Below, piece after piece: positions 1 to 8,774 of a stretch of 64,000 nucleotides of DNA. The first letter of the stretch is position 1. The number at the start of each line of letters is the position of its first letter. The translations under genes and the position numbers were made by a program. The DNA is from a bacterium (lineage in GTDB: Bacteria; JAGOBX01), in the NCBI GenBank assembly GCA_029551925.1, contig JAKPEO010000034.1, positions 30,196-94,195 on the forward strand, given 5' to 3'. Below the pieces are notes generated by a model that made no database searches, was not told the DNA's origin, and saw nothing but the letters and a program-made list of their open reading frames with translations.

Positions 1-49
1 ATAATGTTTTATTTCCATTTTTATTATAATCATTCTTGTAAGTTTTCAT
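1..49 (-). CDS. Partial CDS running off the left edge, unknown product
   Basis: An ATG on the minus strand at 49-47 has a good Shine-Dalgarno (AAGGA at 61-57, seven bases upstream). It opens a frame without stops to the window edge that begins MKTYKNDYNKNGNKTL. A TATAAT-like -10 lies further upstream (94-89). The gene is divergent from the DUF1015 gene. Only 16 residues are visible, so no family can be named. The call rests on the start context alone and could be chance in such AT-rich DNA. Confidence 0.4.
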   Translation of the reverse strand, partial: MKTYKNDYNKNGNKTL

Positions 50-232
50 ATTTTGTTCCTTGCAAATAATTCAAGTGTTCTGATTGCTATTATAACAAAT
101 AATTATTTTTATAATTAATTTGTAATTTGGTGATTTTTTTTTATGGATTAACAGTATACTGAATTTACATTTTTTTACAATAATTTTCTTAAAAACATCT
201 TTCAGAAAAAAACAAAAAAATAAAGAAATATT

Positions 233-261
233 TTGACTTATAATAAAATGTAATATAAAAT
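233..261 (+). promoter_or_regulatory. Sigma70-type promoter for the DUF1015 gene
   Basis: TTGACT at 233-238, a 17-base spacer and TAAAAT at 256-261. It lies about 60 bases upstream of the ATG at 324, which also has a strong AGGGAGGA ribosome site. The same TTGACT-17-TAAAAT pattern recurs upstream of the genes at 19437 and 34587. Confidence 0.6.
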
Positions 262-323
262 GAAATGCTTTTTTCAAAAAAATAATTCAAAATAAATTCA
301 TTTAATTAGGGAGGAAAAATAAA

Positions 324-1601
324 ATGTCAAAAATTAAAGCATTTAAAGGATTACGCCCGAAACCGGAAATAGCTGCGAAATTAAGTGTATTACCTTACGA
401 TGTTGTAAGTTCAGAAGAAGCCGCACAACTTGCCAAAGGCAATAAATACAGTTTTTTTCATATTACCAAACCAGAAATAGATTTAGATAAAAATATAGAT
501 TTATACGCTGATATAGTATATGAAACAGCTAAAAAAAACTTTAATGAATTTATTAAAAAGGGTTATTTTATAATTGAAAATAAAGATTGTTTATATTTAT
601 ACAAACAAATAATGAATAATCGCGCGCAAATAGGATTATTCGCCTGTGCGTCAGTTGACGAATATGAGCAGGACTTAATCAAAAAACACGAATTAACAAG
701 AAAAGATAAAGAAGACGATCGCGCTCGTCATGTATATGAAACCAATTGCAATGCTGGTCCTGTATTTTTAACATATCGCGCAAAAAAAGAAATTGACGAG
801 GTTATCAATAATTTTTTAAAGACCGCTCAACCTATATGCGATTTTGTAGCCACGGACAGCGGAGTAGAAGTGCGTCATATATTTTACATAATTTCAGATG
901 ACAATTTAATAAAAAAGTTAATTGACTTATTCAAAGAAGTGCCGTGTTTATATGTTGCTGACGGTCATCATCGCGCCGCATCTGGTTATAGAGTGCGCGC
1001 TATGCGCCGCGCGCAAAATCCGAATCATACTGGCAATGAAGAATATAATTATTTTCTAACTGCGTTATTTCCACACAATCAATTGAATATTATGCCATAC
1101 AATAGAGTAGTTAAAAATCTGAATGGTTTAAATGAAAATTCATTATTAGAAAAAATAAAAGAAAAATTCGATATAAAGGAATTACAAATTAAAAATTATT
1201 CGCCAAATAAAACAAAAAATATCGGAATGTATCTAAATAAAAAATGGTATAACTTAATGCCAAAAGCAAATACTTTTAATGTTAATTCTCCGATTGATAC
1301 GTTAGATGTCTCGATTCTACAAAACAATTTATTAAAACCATTATTAGGCATAGATGATCCGCGCACATCTAAACGGATAAATTTTATCGGAGGAATACGC
1401 GGCCCGCAGGAATTAGAAAAACTTGTAGATTCAGGCGAGTATGAAATTGCATTTTCTATGTATCCGACATCAGTTGAAGAATTAATGAAAATCGCTGACG
1501 CCGGCGAAATAATGCCGCCAAAATCCACTTGGTTTGAACCGAAATTACGAAGCGGATTAGTTGTGCATTTATTGGACGATGTTTCAATTTTAAAAAAATA
1601 G
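324..1601 (+). CDS. DUF1015 family protein
   Basis: A 425-residue protein of the DUF1015 family, the usual length for that family. The hallmark ADGHHR motif is near residues 212-217, followed by a basic helix. The N-terminus begins with the typical F-x-G-L-R-P start and a PYDVV motif near residue 24. The biochemical role is not settled; members often sit beside serine biosynthesis genes, but none is seen here. The protein has no signal peptide or membrane segment and is probably cytosolic. The start is fixed by a strong AGGGAGGA site eight bases upstream. It has its own promoter and ends in a hairpin terminator, so it is likely transcribed alone. Confidence 0.85.
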   Translation: MSKIKAFKGLRPKPEIAAKLSVLPYDVVSSEEAAQLAKGNKYSFFHITKPEIDLDKNIDLYADIVYETAKKNFNEFIKKGYFIIENKDCLYLYKQIMNNRAQIGLFACASVDEYEQDLIKKHELTRKDKEDDRARHVYETNCNAGPVFLTYRAKKEIDEVINNFLKTAQPICDFVATDSGVEVRHIFYIISDDNLIKKLIDLFKEVPCLYVADGHHRAASGYRVRAMRRAQNPNHTGNEEYNYFLTALFPHNQLNIMPYNRVVKNLNGLNENSLLEKIKEKFDIKELQIKNYSPNKTKNIGMYLNKKWYNLMPKANTFNVNSPIDTLDVSILQNNLLKPLLGIDDPRTSKRINFIGGIRGPQELEKLVDSGEYEIAFSMYPTSVEELMKIADAGEIMPPKSTWFEPKLRSGLVVHLLDDVSILKK

Positions 1602-1612
1602 CATTTATTTTT

Positions 1613-1669
1613 AGTTCATCAGATTAGTCAAAAAACAAATAAAACTAATCTGATGAGTTTATTTTTTTT
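1613..1669 (+). terminator. Rho-independent terminator after the DUF1015 gene
   Basis: A perfect 12-base inverted repeat, 1617-1628 with 1644-1655, is extended by wobble pairs to 1613/1659. The loop is 15 bases and a T-rich run follows (1658-1669). It starts 12 bases after the stop codon. Confidence 0.75.
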
Positions 1670-1690
1670 ATATATTATGGGCTAATAATT

Positions 1691-4600
1691 ATGGCTGCTG
1701 AACGACAATTATTTTTAATATCTGATTTACAAGACACAGATGAATATTTAGAATATTCGATAGGACGCTACAAATATTCATTTTCGTTAAATCAAGTATT
1801 TGAAGTTATTGAAAAAAAATATTATGAAGTAGTGCCCGGTCAATTACTTTATGCTCTAATTCCTACTAATCCCGAAAATTCCAAAATCAATGCAAAAAAA
1901 AAAATAATGCCCGGCAAAAATACTGCCATCACCAAAGACGGAACGCGTATTTATTCAGCATTTTCAGGTATATTGCAATGGCGAAATAATTTTATAAATG
2001 TTTTGCCATTAATAGAAATAAACAGTGATTTATCCGTAGAATATGGAACAGGTAATATTATATTTGATGGAAGCATTATAGTATTAGGCGCTATTGATAA
2101 TGGCGCTATTGTAGATGTTACAGGCGACATTTACGCTTTAAAAATATTCGACGCTGAAATAAAATGCGGCGGCAATATTTATGTTCGCGATGGAATTTTT
2201 GATATACACAATGGCCATATAAAATGCTCGGGAAATATTAAAACTAATAAAATCATTGATTCTAATAATATTGAAGCAAACGGCTTGATAATAGTTGAAG
2301 ACACAATCAGAAACAGCAAAATCAAGACAGAATCTTCCGTAATAGTGACAGGTCCGGGCGATAGAACAATTATTCGTTCAGAGATTTTTGCACGTGAAAT
2401 GGTTATGGCTAATATTATTGGCAGCAAACGCGAGACAATATACACATTAGAAACCGGCTTTGACGAAAGCAAATTCAAAGAATTTTTGGAAGATATATAT
2501 TCCTACGAACAATTATTAAAAGAAATCGACGATATAAAAAATTTACAAAAAACAATAACAGACGAAAAACGCATTGAAGAATATAATAAAAGCATAAACG
2601 CATTAGAAACACGCGCAAATTCAATAAAATCTAAAATTGATGAAATTTATAATAAAATAAATTTCAAAGGAATTAATGAATATTTTGAAAAATACGCGAC
2701 TAACACAGAAGAAATCGAATTGCGCGACGAATTAAAATTTATAGTTAAAAGAATAAACGAAAAAATTAAATTAATAGAATTAGACATCAAAAATCTACTT
2801 GAAGAAAAAGAAAAAATCGAAAGCGGTATGCTGGACGATAAAATGCTCGAGCGATTAGAACAAATCGAAAGCAGCGTCAATTCAATGCAGGCAAAAATCA
2901 AATATTTTAAAGAGCTTCTGAATCTCGCTTATTTGCCAAAAGACAAGACAAAAGTTGTTCAGCATTTTGAAGAATGTTTTATAAATATTGGTTTAACAGT
3001 TGAAGAACGCGAAGATTACGACAAATTAATAGACCAAAAAAAATTCTGTCTTCGCAATATTTCAAATTTAAAAACAGAAAATGAAAAATTACAACAGCAA
3101 GCGGAAAACGATAATAGAGCAGCAAATCAATTAAAAAGAAATTTAGAGACAATTAAACAAATAGAAAGCACTTTATCTGAATTAGCAGTCAAACTTGAAC
3201 CATACGAGACATTTATAAAAAATAGAAAATTTTGTAAATTATCTATTGAAGATGAAATAATCGAAGGGACGATAATCAAATTAGACGGTAAAAAAGTGGA
3301 ATTAAATAAAAGACCTGAAAGATTATCTTTTGTTAGCAATATAGAAAACATAACAATCGAAGGCTTCATAAAAATAGAAATTTCAGAGTTATTTCCTGAA
3401 TATCACAATTCAAACGAGATATCTAATGTTAAATTCGAAGATTTGAAATTGCGCAGAAATATATTAATCGAAGGGATAGACAACCAAAATATTTATCAAT
3501 ATTCGACTAAATTACTAAATATCCCGCCAACACTTGCGTTATTCATCGATTTAGAAAGATATATGCAGCAAACAAAAAAAATCATTAGATTAAATACTAT
3601 ACTATTGGCGAAAAACGAAGATAAAAATCAAGTGCGGCAGTCATTCTTCAAAATTAAAAATAGTTATCCGATACAAGTCGTAGGCGCGACAGTAAAAGAA
3701 TGTTTAGAAAAAGCCGCTGATCATTTTAAATGTTCAACGGAAGATTTAGACTATGAAATTCTGCAATATCCATCTAAAAGTTTTATTTCATTAAAGAAAC
3801 AAAGTTATGTATTAAAAGTCTCGCGCAAAGGCAAAGAAAAAAAAGATATAGACGGATTTTTTGTTATTTTAAATACTATCAATGGCTTGATTTTCACTGT
3901 ATTTCCGCCACGCGGGCTCGGTAAAAAAGCAAAATATGAAGATGTAATCCAACAATTAAAAGAATTCGGTTATGAAAAAGATATAGATTTTAATATGATC
4001 CAGCGCGAAATAGAAACAATGTCTGCTGAAGAACGAAAAATAGCGCCGCGCCAGCCGGAACCTGAATTAGACGGAAAATTTTTTATTAATATTTCATCAG
4101 ATAAAATGCAAGCGATTTTGACTGTGCTGCCGCCGCAATTTGGCGGACTGCCAGTTGCTATTGAAGACATCGCTACTAAAATCAAAGAACTAAATTTAAC
4201 AAATGTCAATTTTGATATAATACAAAAAGCATTAAAAAATCAGAAAAAAAAAGTAGAATTAATAATCTGTCAAGGTGTAGAGCCGACTGCCGGCGTTGAT
4301 GCACAATTAATGCTGCCATTTTTAAGCGAAGACAAATCAGAAGAAGAAAAAAAAATCGAAGAGATATTTGGAATTGTCCCGCTCGGCAATGTCAAAAAAT
4401 CAGATTTAATCGCTAAAAAAATTCCGCCGCAAGACGGCAAACCGGGCCGCAATATTTTCGGTGAAGAAATACCAGCGCCAAAAGGTAAAAATTTCAAATT
4501 GCGCGTTGGCCACAATGCAAACTTAAGCGATGATGAAAATAAGATTTTTGCTTTAATCAGCGGAATGGCATTTAGAGAAGGCTATAAATTTTATGTTGAA

Positions 4601-5494
4601 GAAGCGCTGCGCATCCCCGGCGATGTAGATAATCATACAGGAGATATCGATTTCCCGGGCACAGTTATAATTTCCGGCGCAATCAAAGACGGCTTTAAAG
4701 TTAAGGCAGGCGGCGATATCTATGTTTCAAATATAGAAAGCGCAGAGGTAGAATGCGGTAGAAATTTGTATATCAGACGCGGCGTAGCTGGAAATTATAA
4801 GTGCCGAATAACTGTTCAAGGCAATATAATAACAAATTTTATTGAACAAGCCACTATATTTTGCAAACGCAATGTCATCGTAGCAAATGCAATAATGCAC
4901 AGCGTGATAAATGCGTCGGAAAATATTTTAGTATTAACTGGGGGCAATGGTCTAATAGTCGGTGGCATCATCCGCGCAGGAAAATCAGTATTTGCTAAAA
5001 TTATTGGTTCGCGTACCGCGACAGTTACAACAATCGAAGCCGGCTCTGACCCTGAAAATTTTGAAAAATTAAAAAAATTAGATAATTTTCTTGTGCAATT
5101 AGATAAATTTTATAAAAGCAATAGATTAAATATCAAAAAATTATTGATACTTCAAAAGACCGGCAAATTTACTGAAAAACATCAAGAAATGCTCGAAAAA
5201 TTAAAATATCAAGATCGTGAAATGATTGACCGCATAAAAAAAATATTGCCTGAACGCAATAAATTATTAGAAATTATCGAAGCAGGCAAAGACGGCAAAA
5301 TCTGCGTAAAAGAACGCTGTTATACCGGCGTGCGCATCACTATCTCGCGCGCTAAAATAAAAGTTGATAAAGTTACTGATTTTGTCACTTTCTTTTATTT
5401 AGATATGCAAGTGCGCATAAAACCTTATGAACCGCCGGTCGAAGCGTTATTGGCTGAATTAAAAAAAGAAAATATACAATTGCGGACTATATAA
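1691..5494 (+). CDS. Giant DUF342/FapA-like protein with two beta-helix domains
   Basis: 1267 residues, roughly twice the usual DUF342 (FapA) length. Residues about 75-260 form a first glycine-rich right-handed beta-helix, followed by a long charged coiled coil (about 265-510). A Jag-N-like segment follows at about 657-720. A full DUF342 unit comes next: an N-terminal subdomain from about 793, a beta-helix at about 976-1115 and a C-terminal coiled coil. The ends of the two helices are clearly related (ANIIGSKRETIYTLETG and AKIIGSRTATVTTIEAG), which shows an internal duplication. No signal peptide or membrane segment is visible. FapA proteins are linked to flagellar assembly or polar localisation in a few species, but no flagellar gene is present here, so the role is open. 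The ATG at 1691 has only a weak GGGC ribosome site. Confidence 0.8.
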   Translation: MAAERQLFLISDLQDTDEYLEYSIGRYKYSFSLNQVFEVIEKKYYEVVPGQLLYALIPTNPENSKINAKKKIMPGKNTAITKDGTRIYSAFSGILQWRNNFINVLPLIEINSDLSVEYGTGNIIFDGSIIVLGAIDNGAIVDVTGDIYALKIFDAEIKCGGNIYVRDGIFDIHNGHIKCSGNIKTNKIIDSNNIEANGLIIVEDTIRNSKIKTESSVIVTGPGDRTIIRSEIFAREMVMANIIGSKRETIYTLETGFDESKFKEFLEDIYSYEQLLKEIDDIKNLQKTITDEKRIEEYNKSINALETRANSIKSKIDEIYNKINFKGINEYFEKYATNTEEIELRDELKFIVKRINEKIKLIELDIKNLLEEKEKIESGMLDDKMLERLEQIESSVNSMQAKIKYFKELLNLAYLPKDKTKVVQHFEECFINIGLTVEEREDYDKLIDQKKFCLRNISNLKTENEKLQQQAENDNRAANQLKRNLETIKQIESTLSELAVKLEPYETFIKNRKFCKLSIEDEIIEGTIIKLDGKKVELNKRPERLSFVSNIENITIEGFIKIEISELFPEYHNSNEISNVKFEDLKLRRNILIEGIDNQNIYQYSTKLLNIPPTLALFIDLERYMQQTKKIIRLNTILLAKNEDKNQVRQSFFKIKNSYPIQVVGATVKECLEKAADHFKCSTEDLDYEILQYPSKSFISLKKQSYVLKVSRKGKEKKDIDGFFVILNTINGLIFTVFPPRGLGKKAKYEDVIQQLKEFGYEKDIDFNMIQREIETMSAEERKIAPRQPEPELDGKFFINISSDKMQAILTVLPPQFGGLPVAIEDIATKIKELNLTNVNFDIIQKALKNQKKKVELIICQGVEPTAGVDAQLMLPFLSEDKSEEEKKIEEIFGIVPLGNVKKSDLIAKKIPPQDGKPGRNIFGEEIPAPKGKNFKLRVGHNANLSDDENKIFALISGMAFREGYKFYVEEALRIPGDVDNHTGDIDFPGTVIISGAIKDGFKVKAGGDIYVSNIESAEVECGRNLYIRRGVAGNYKCRITVQGNIITNFIEQATIFCKRNVIVANAIMHSVINASENILVLTGGNGLIVGGIIRAGKSVFAKIIGSRTATVTTIEAGSDPENFEKLKKLDNFLVQLDKFYKSNRLNIKKLLILQKTGKFTEKHQEMLEKLKYQDREMIDRIKKILPERNKLLEIIEAGKDGKICVKERCYTGVRITISRAKIKVDKVTDFVTFFYLDMQVRIKPYEPPVEALLAELKKENIQLRTI

Positions 5495-5501
5495 CTTTTC
5501 T

Positions 5502-6266
5502 ATGATGACGCACAGCGAAAAAAAAATTTATATATGCGCGGCATTAAAATCAGAACTTACAGCATTAAAAAAAAAAATAAAATGCGCATTAAAAAAAAAA
5601 TCTGAAAAAATAATAGATAATGCTGAAATTTTTAAAAGTTCGACTAATCTAACTTTTATATTTGAAACTTTGAATATCGGCAAAATTAACGCGACTTTAA
5701 AAACTTGCGCCGCGATAAACAAATATCAGCCGGATATAATTGTTCATTTTGGCTGCTGCGGAGTATTAAAGGAAAATATAAAATTAGGCGCAATAATTTT
5801 GCCTAATAAATTGCGCGAGTGCGATAGTCAGTGCGTTATTGATTCAAATATTCTAACAATAAAATTAAATCAAGAGATGCCCGCTAATGCTAATATAAAA
5901 AAAATGCCGAGCGGCTTTGATTATAAAAGCGAGGGAATATTAAGCGCGGACACGATTTTATTAGATAAAAAATTAAGAGATAATTTATCTGAAAAATTTA
6001 ATGGATTTATCGGCTATGATATGGAATCTTATGCTGTTGCGCGAACCGCTAATTTTTTTAAAACACCAATAATTTTAGCCAAAATAGCAATTGATTATTG
6101 CGCGATTGCTAATAAAAATTTAAAATTTGACAATTCAAAAATTTATGATATTAATGAAATAGTAAAAATTTATAATCAGTTTAACAGCGAAAATTTATTT
6201 AAAAAAAATATGGATTTATTAGCGGAATTTTTATTTGAATTATTAATACAAAACATTGATGGATAA
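5502..6266 (+). CDS. Nucleoside phosphorylase / nucleosidase family protein
   Basis: 254 residues of the PNP_UDP (MTA/SAH nucleosidase) fold. The glycine motif HFGCCGVL lies near residues 81-88, followed by the usual LGAIILP strand. The nucleoside-binding GYDMESYAVA motif lies near 170-179, with Met-Glu contacting the ribose in the family. The C-terminus is asparagine- and lysine-rich and diverges. The substrate cannot be fixed; MTA/SAH nucleosidase, futalosine nucleosidase and hopanoid-associated phosphorylase relatives all share these motifs. The gene starts 7 bases after the DUF342 gene and overlaps the DUF4186 gene, so it is probably co-transcribed with both. No strong ribosome site is visible. 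Confidence 0.75.
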   Translation: MMTHSEKKIYICAALKSELTALKKKIKCALKKKSEKIIDNAEIFKSSTNLTFIFETLNIGKINATLKTCAAINKYQPDIIVHFGCCGVLKENIKLGAIILPNKLRECDSQCVIDSNILTIKLNQEMPANANIKKMPSGFDYKSEGILSADTILLDKKLRDNLSEKFNGFIGYDMESYAVARTANFFKTPIILAKIAIDYCAIANKNLKFDNSKIYDINEIVKIYNQFNSENLFKKNMDLLAEFLFELLIQNIDG

Positions 6267-6636
6267 TTATTCAGTTGAAAAATTTGAAAATATATTAGCC
6301 AAACTATCAAAATCTAAATTTCGCAATTCTTTTAAATTATCAGCAAAAGACAAAAACTATATTTCTTCAAAAGGAATGGCTGCGATTAAAAAACACGCAT
6401 TAGATTTTTTTATTAAAAGATTGAGCAGTATTTATAATTCAAAATTAAAAGATGGCAAACAGACGCCATTTAAGGGACATCCTGTTTTTATCGCGCAGCA
6501 TTCGCTTGCTTTGTGCTGCCGCAAATGTTTGAAAAAATGGCATAATATTGAAGAAAACAGAGAACTAACCGCAGCAGAAATAAATTATTGCGTTGATTTA
6601 ATAATGTATTGGCTGCAAAAACATCACCATAATTAA
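6259..6636 (+). CDS. DUF4186 family protein
   Basis: 125 residues matching the small DUF4186 family. The signature is a KQTPFKGHPVFIAQH block followed by a cysteine cluster (LCCRKCLKKWH) and an acidic helix ending near the C-terminus. The His/Cys arrangement suggests metal binding, but no function is established for the family. I chose the ATG at 6259; a TTG immediately before it would add one residue. The start lies inside the 3' end of the nucleosidase gene, which suggests translational coupling. Confidence 0.8.
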   Translation: MDNYSVEKFENILAKLSKSKFRNSFKLSAKDKNYISSKGMAAIKKHALDFFIKRLSSIYNSKLKDGKQTPFKGHPVFIAQHSLALCCRKCLKKWHNIEENRELTAAEINYCVDLIMYWLQKHHHN

Positions 6637-6655
6637 TTATTACTTTGCAATAGTT

Positions 6656-6722
6656 TATTTTTTCATTCTTTTTCTGCGTCTCTGCAAGATATTTTTTTCG
6701 CAAAGAGCCATAGAGATTATAA
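6656..6722. repeat. Intergenic repeat-like remnant (CTCTGC / GCAAAGAG type)
   Basis: Between the DUF4186 gene and the tRNA lies a stretch with partly self-complementary words (TCTGCGTCTCTGC at about 6672, GCAAAGAG at about 6700, TAGAGA just after). It shares vocabulary with the repeat-rich gap at 18990-19260. No reading frame or clear terminator is supported here. Confidence 0.35.
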
Positions 6723-6804
6723 TAGACTAAAAAAATTAGGAAATTAATAATGATAAAATTGTTATGATAAAAATAAAATTGGTTATTAAAAATACATCGA
6801 AAAA

Positions 6805-6881
6805 TGGCGGGAGCGACGAGACTTGAACTCGCGGCCTCCTGCGTGACAGGCAGGCGTTCTAACCAGCTGAACTACGCCCCC
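6805..6881 (-). tRNA. tRNA-Asp (GTC anticodon)
   Basis: A 77-base cloverleaf on the minus strand. The acceptor 5' strand is GGGGGCG, pairing with CGCTCCC with one G-T. The D arm is GTTCAGCTGGTTAGAAC, the anticodon arm CCTGCCTGTCACGCAGG reads GTC, and the T arm contains GAGTTCAAGTCTC. The discriminator is G73 and CCA is encoded. A promoter-like pair lies just upstream (6930-6903). The gene is divergent from the cyclase operon. Confidence 0.97.
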
Positions 6882-6902
6882 GCAAACAAAAAATGTTTTT
6901 CT

Positions 6903-6930
6903 AATATATAATACAAAAAAAAAAATGCAA
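6903..6930 (-). promoter_or_regulatory. Promoter for tRNA-Asp
   Basis: On the minus strand, TTGCAT (6930-6925), a 16-base spacer mostly of T, and TATATT (6908-6903). It lies about 20 bases before the mature tRNA 5' end. Confidence 0.5.
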
Positions 6931-6993
6931 GTATTTTTTTTTATTTTTTTCATTTTTTTATAGAATAATAGAATGCAAAATACATAAAATTTA

Positions 6994-7021
6994 TTGACAA
7001 AAATTATGATTGGAATATAAT
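6994..7021 (+). promoter_or_regulatory. Consensus promoter of the cyclase / exopolysaccharide block
   Basis: TTGACA at 6994-6999, a 16-base spacer and TATAAT at 7016-7021, both matching consensus. The expected transcription start (about 7027-7029) falls directly before the ATG at 7030. The message would be nearly leaderless unless the ATG at 7039 is used. Confidence 0.7.
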
Positions 7022-7029
7022 AAAAATTT

Positions 7030-8385
7030 ATGGAATTTATGGAAAAAATACTTATTGTAGATGATGATAAATGGATTGCTAAAATGCTAATTGATAAATT
7101 AGACAGCAATCAATATATTGTCAGACATTCAGAAAATGGACAATTAGCATTTAAAGAATTAGAAACATTTATCCCGGATATCGTTATACTTGATATTATG
7201 ATGCCAGTAATGAATGGTTACGAATTTTTAGAAAAATTTCGTAATACTGCTGCATTTACCACTATTCCTGTTTTAATTCTCTCTTCGAAAGGAAAAGAAC
7301 AAGATATAATCAAAGGTTTTGAATATGGCGCTGATAATTATATTATAAAACCTTGTTCGCCGTCAATTATGATTACGCATATAAAGCATACTTTAGAATT
7401 ACGACAAAAACTTACCGGACTTAATCCGTTAAGTGGTCTACCAGGAAATAATATAATTTCTAAATATACAAACGATTTACTTACTAAAAATAAAAATTTT
7501 TATTTTTGTTATATTGATTTAGATAATTTTAAAGTTTATAATGACTATTATGGTTTTGATAAAGGCGATAAAGTTATTTTATTTACTGCTGATTGTCTAA
7601 AAAAAATATTTGGCGCAAATAAAAATAATTTTATTGGACATATAGGCGGTGATGATTTTGTTTTGATTTTACAAGCTGAAAATTTTGAGAAACAACTACA
7701 AACTTTCATAAAAGAATTTGATGATGGTATAAAACAATTTTATAATCCAATAGATATTAGAAACTGTGGAATAACTGCCGTTGGCAGAGATGGAATAAAA
7801 CGTAAATATGATTTAGTATCATTATCAATTGGAGTGGTGCCATCAATTAACTATAAATTTCATTCGTTATTCGAAATTTCTGATGTTGCTGTGATGGTAA
7901 AAAAAAAAGCAAAATCCATTAAAGGCAGTAATTATTATATAGACCAGCGTAAAAATAATGAATATGAAAATATTAAAACTAAATTGACTGATATAAAAAT
8001 TTTATTAAATGAACAACAATACTCAATCAGAATAATAAAACATTTATTAACGCCTTTTAATTTTAATATTATTGATATTCCTAATCAAACCGAATTTTTA
8101 AACACCTATATAAAATCTGAGCCAGACGCTGTTATTATTGATTTGCCGACAACAGAATTAATAGATAACATAAAAAAAATTCGTGATTACGAACAAAAAG
8201 TTGTATTACCGAAATCGTATATACTTGCAGTTTGCGAACAGATTACGCAAACTGATGTTATAGAAATTATAAAAGCAGGCGCAGATAATATAATCGCCAA
8301 ACCTATTCGCGCCGAAGCAGTAGTAAATAAAATAAAAGAAATAATTAAAACCCGACAATATAAAAATTTAGAAAAAGAGGTTTAA
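7030..8385 (+). CDS. REC-GGDEF-REC response regulator, probable diguanylate cyclase
   Basis: 451 residues, cytosolic. Residues about 4-125 are a receiver domain with the acidic DDD cluster, phospho-acceptor Asp near 55 (ILDIMMP) and a KP near 107. Residues about 135-305 are a GGDEF domain with the substrate region IDLDNFKVYNDYYG and the signature GGDDF in place of GGDEF. This is a conservative change, so the domain is probably an active cyclase. No RxxD inhibitory site is seen in front of it. Residues about 320-440 form a second, weaker receiver that keeps IIDLP and an AKP. The product would be cyclic di-GMP under phosphorelay control. It is the first gene of the block that leads to the GT2 and outer-membrane barrel. 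The start could be 7030 or 7039. Confidence 0.88.
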   Translation: MEFMEKILIVDDDKWIAKMLIDKLDSNQYIVRHSENGQLAFKELETFIPDIVILDIMMPVMNGYEFLEKFRNTAAFTTIPVLILSSKGKEQDIIKGFEYGADNYIIKPCSPSIMITHIKHTLELRQKLTGLNPLSGLPGNNIISKYTNDLLTKNKNFYFCYIDLDNFKVYNDYYGFDKGDKVILFTADCLKKIFGANKNNFIGHIGGDDFVLILQAENFEKQLQTFIKEFDDGIKQFYNPIDIRNCGITAVGRDGIKRKYDLVSLSIGVVPSINYKFHSLFEISDVAVMVKKKAKSIKGSNYYIDQRKNNEYENIKTKLTDIKILLNEQQYSIRIIKHLLTPFNFNIIDIPNQTEFLNTYIKSEPDAVIIDLPTTELIDNIKKIRDYEQKVVLPKSYILAVCEQITQTDVIEIIKAGADNIIAKPIRAEAVVNKIKEIIKTRQYKNLEKEV

Positions 8386-8390
8386 TATTT

Positions 8391-8759
8391 ATGGCTAATT
8401 TTTTACTCGCTGATGATGAAAAACAAGTAGAACAACTGATTAGATTTAAATTAACCAAAGAAGGACATAGTTTAGATTATGTAGAAAACGGCGAAGACGC
8501 GTTAAAAAAAGTTTTAGATAAAAATAATAAATACGACATTATAATATTAGACATTATGATGCCGGTATATGATGGCATTTATGCTTTGAAAAAAATTCGC
8601 GAATTAGAATCCTATAAAAAGACGCCGATTATTATGTTGACCGCTAAAAGCAATGAAAATGATGTAATCCAAGGTTATGATTTAGGCGCTACTGAATACA
8701 TCACCAAACCGTTTAGTCCGTCAGAATTTTATGCGCGCATAAAAAAATATTTGAGTTAA
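8391..8759 (+). CDS. Single-domain response regulator (CheY-like receiver)
   Basis: 122 residues forming only a receiver domain: acidic pocket ADDE near residues 7-10, phospho-acceptor in IILDIMMPVYDG, a conserved Thr in MLTAK and the KPF lysine near 106. There is no output domain, so it probably shuttles phosphate between a histidine kinase or HPt domain and another partner. It sits 5 bases after the cyclase gene and 15 bases before the HPt protein. The three probably form one phosphorelay module. A GAGG ribosome site lies about 10 bases before the ATG. Confidence 0.9.
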   Translation: MANFLLADDEKQVEQLIRFKLTKEGHSLDYVENGEDALKKVLDKNNKYDIIILDIMMPVYDGIYALKKIRELESYKKTPIIMLTAKSNENDVIQGYDLGATEYITKPFSPSEFYARIKKYLS

Positions 8760-8774
8760 TAAATCGTGATATTT

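Noticed and set aside
6786-7109. 107-residue minus-strand reading frame over the tRNA
   Set aside because: Its VVQLVRTPACHAGGREFKSRRSRH stretch is the well-known spurious translation of a tRNA gene, and the frame also covers the cyclase promoter.
7641-7660. GGDEF domain as catalytically dead
   Set aside because: The motif is GGDDF, a conservative Asp-for-Glu change, and the DxDNFKxxND substrate region is intact, so activity is still likely.
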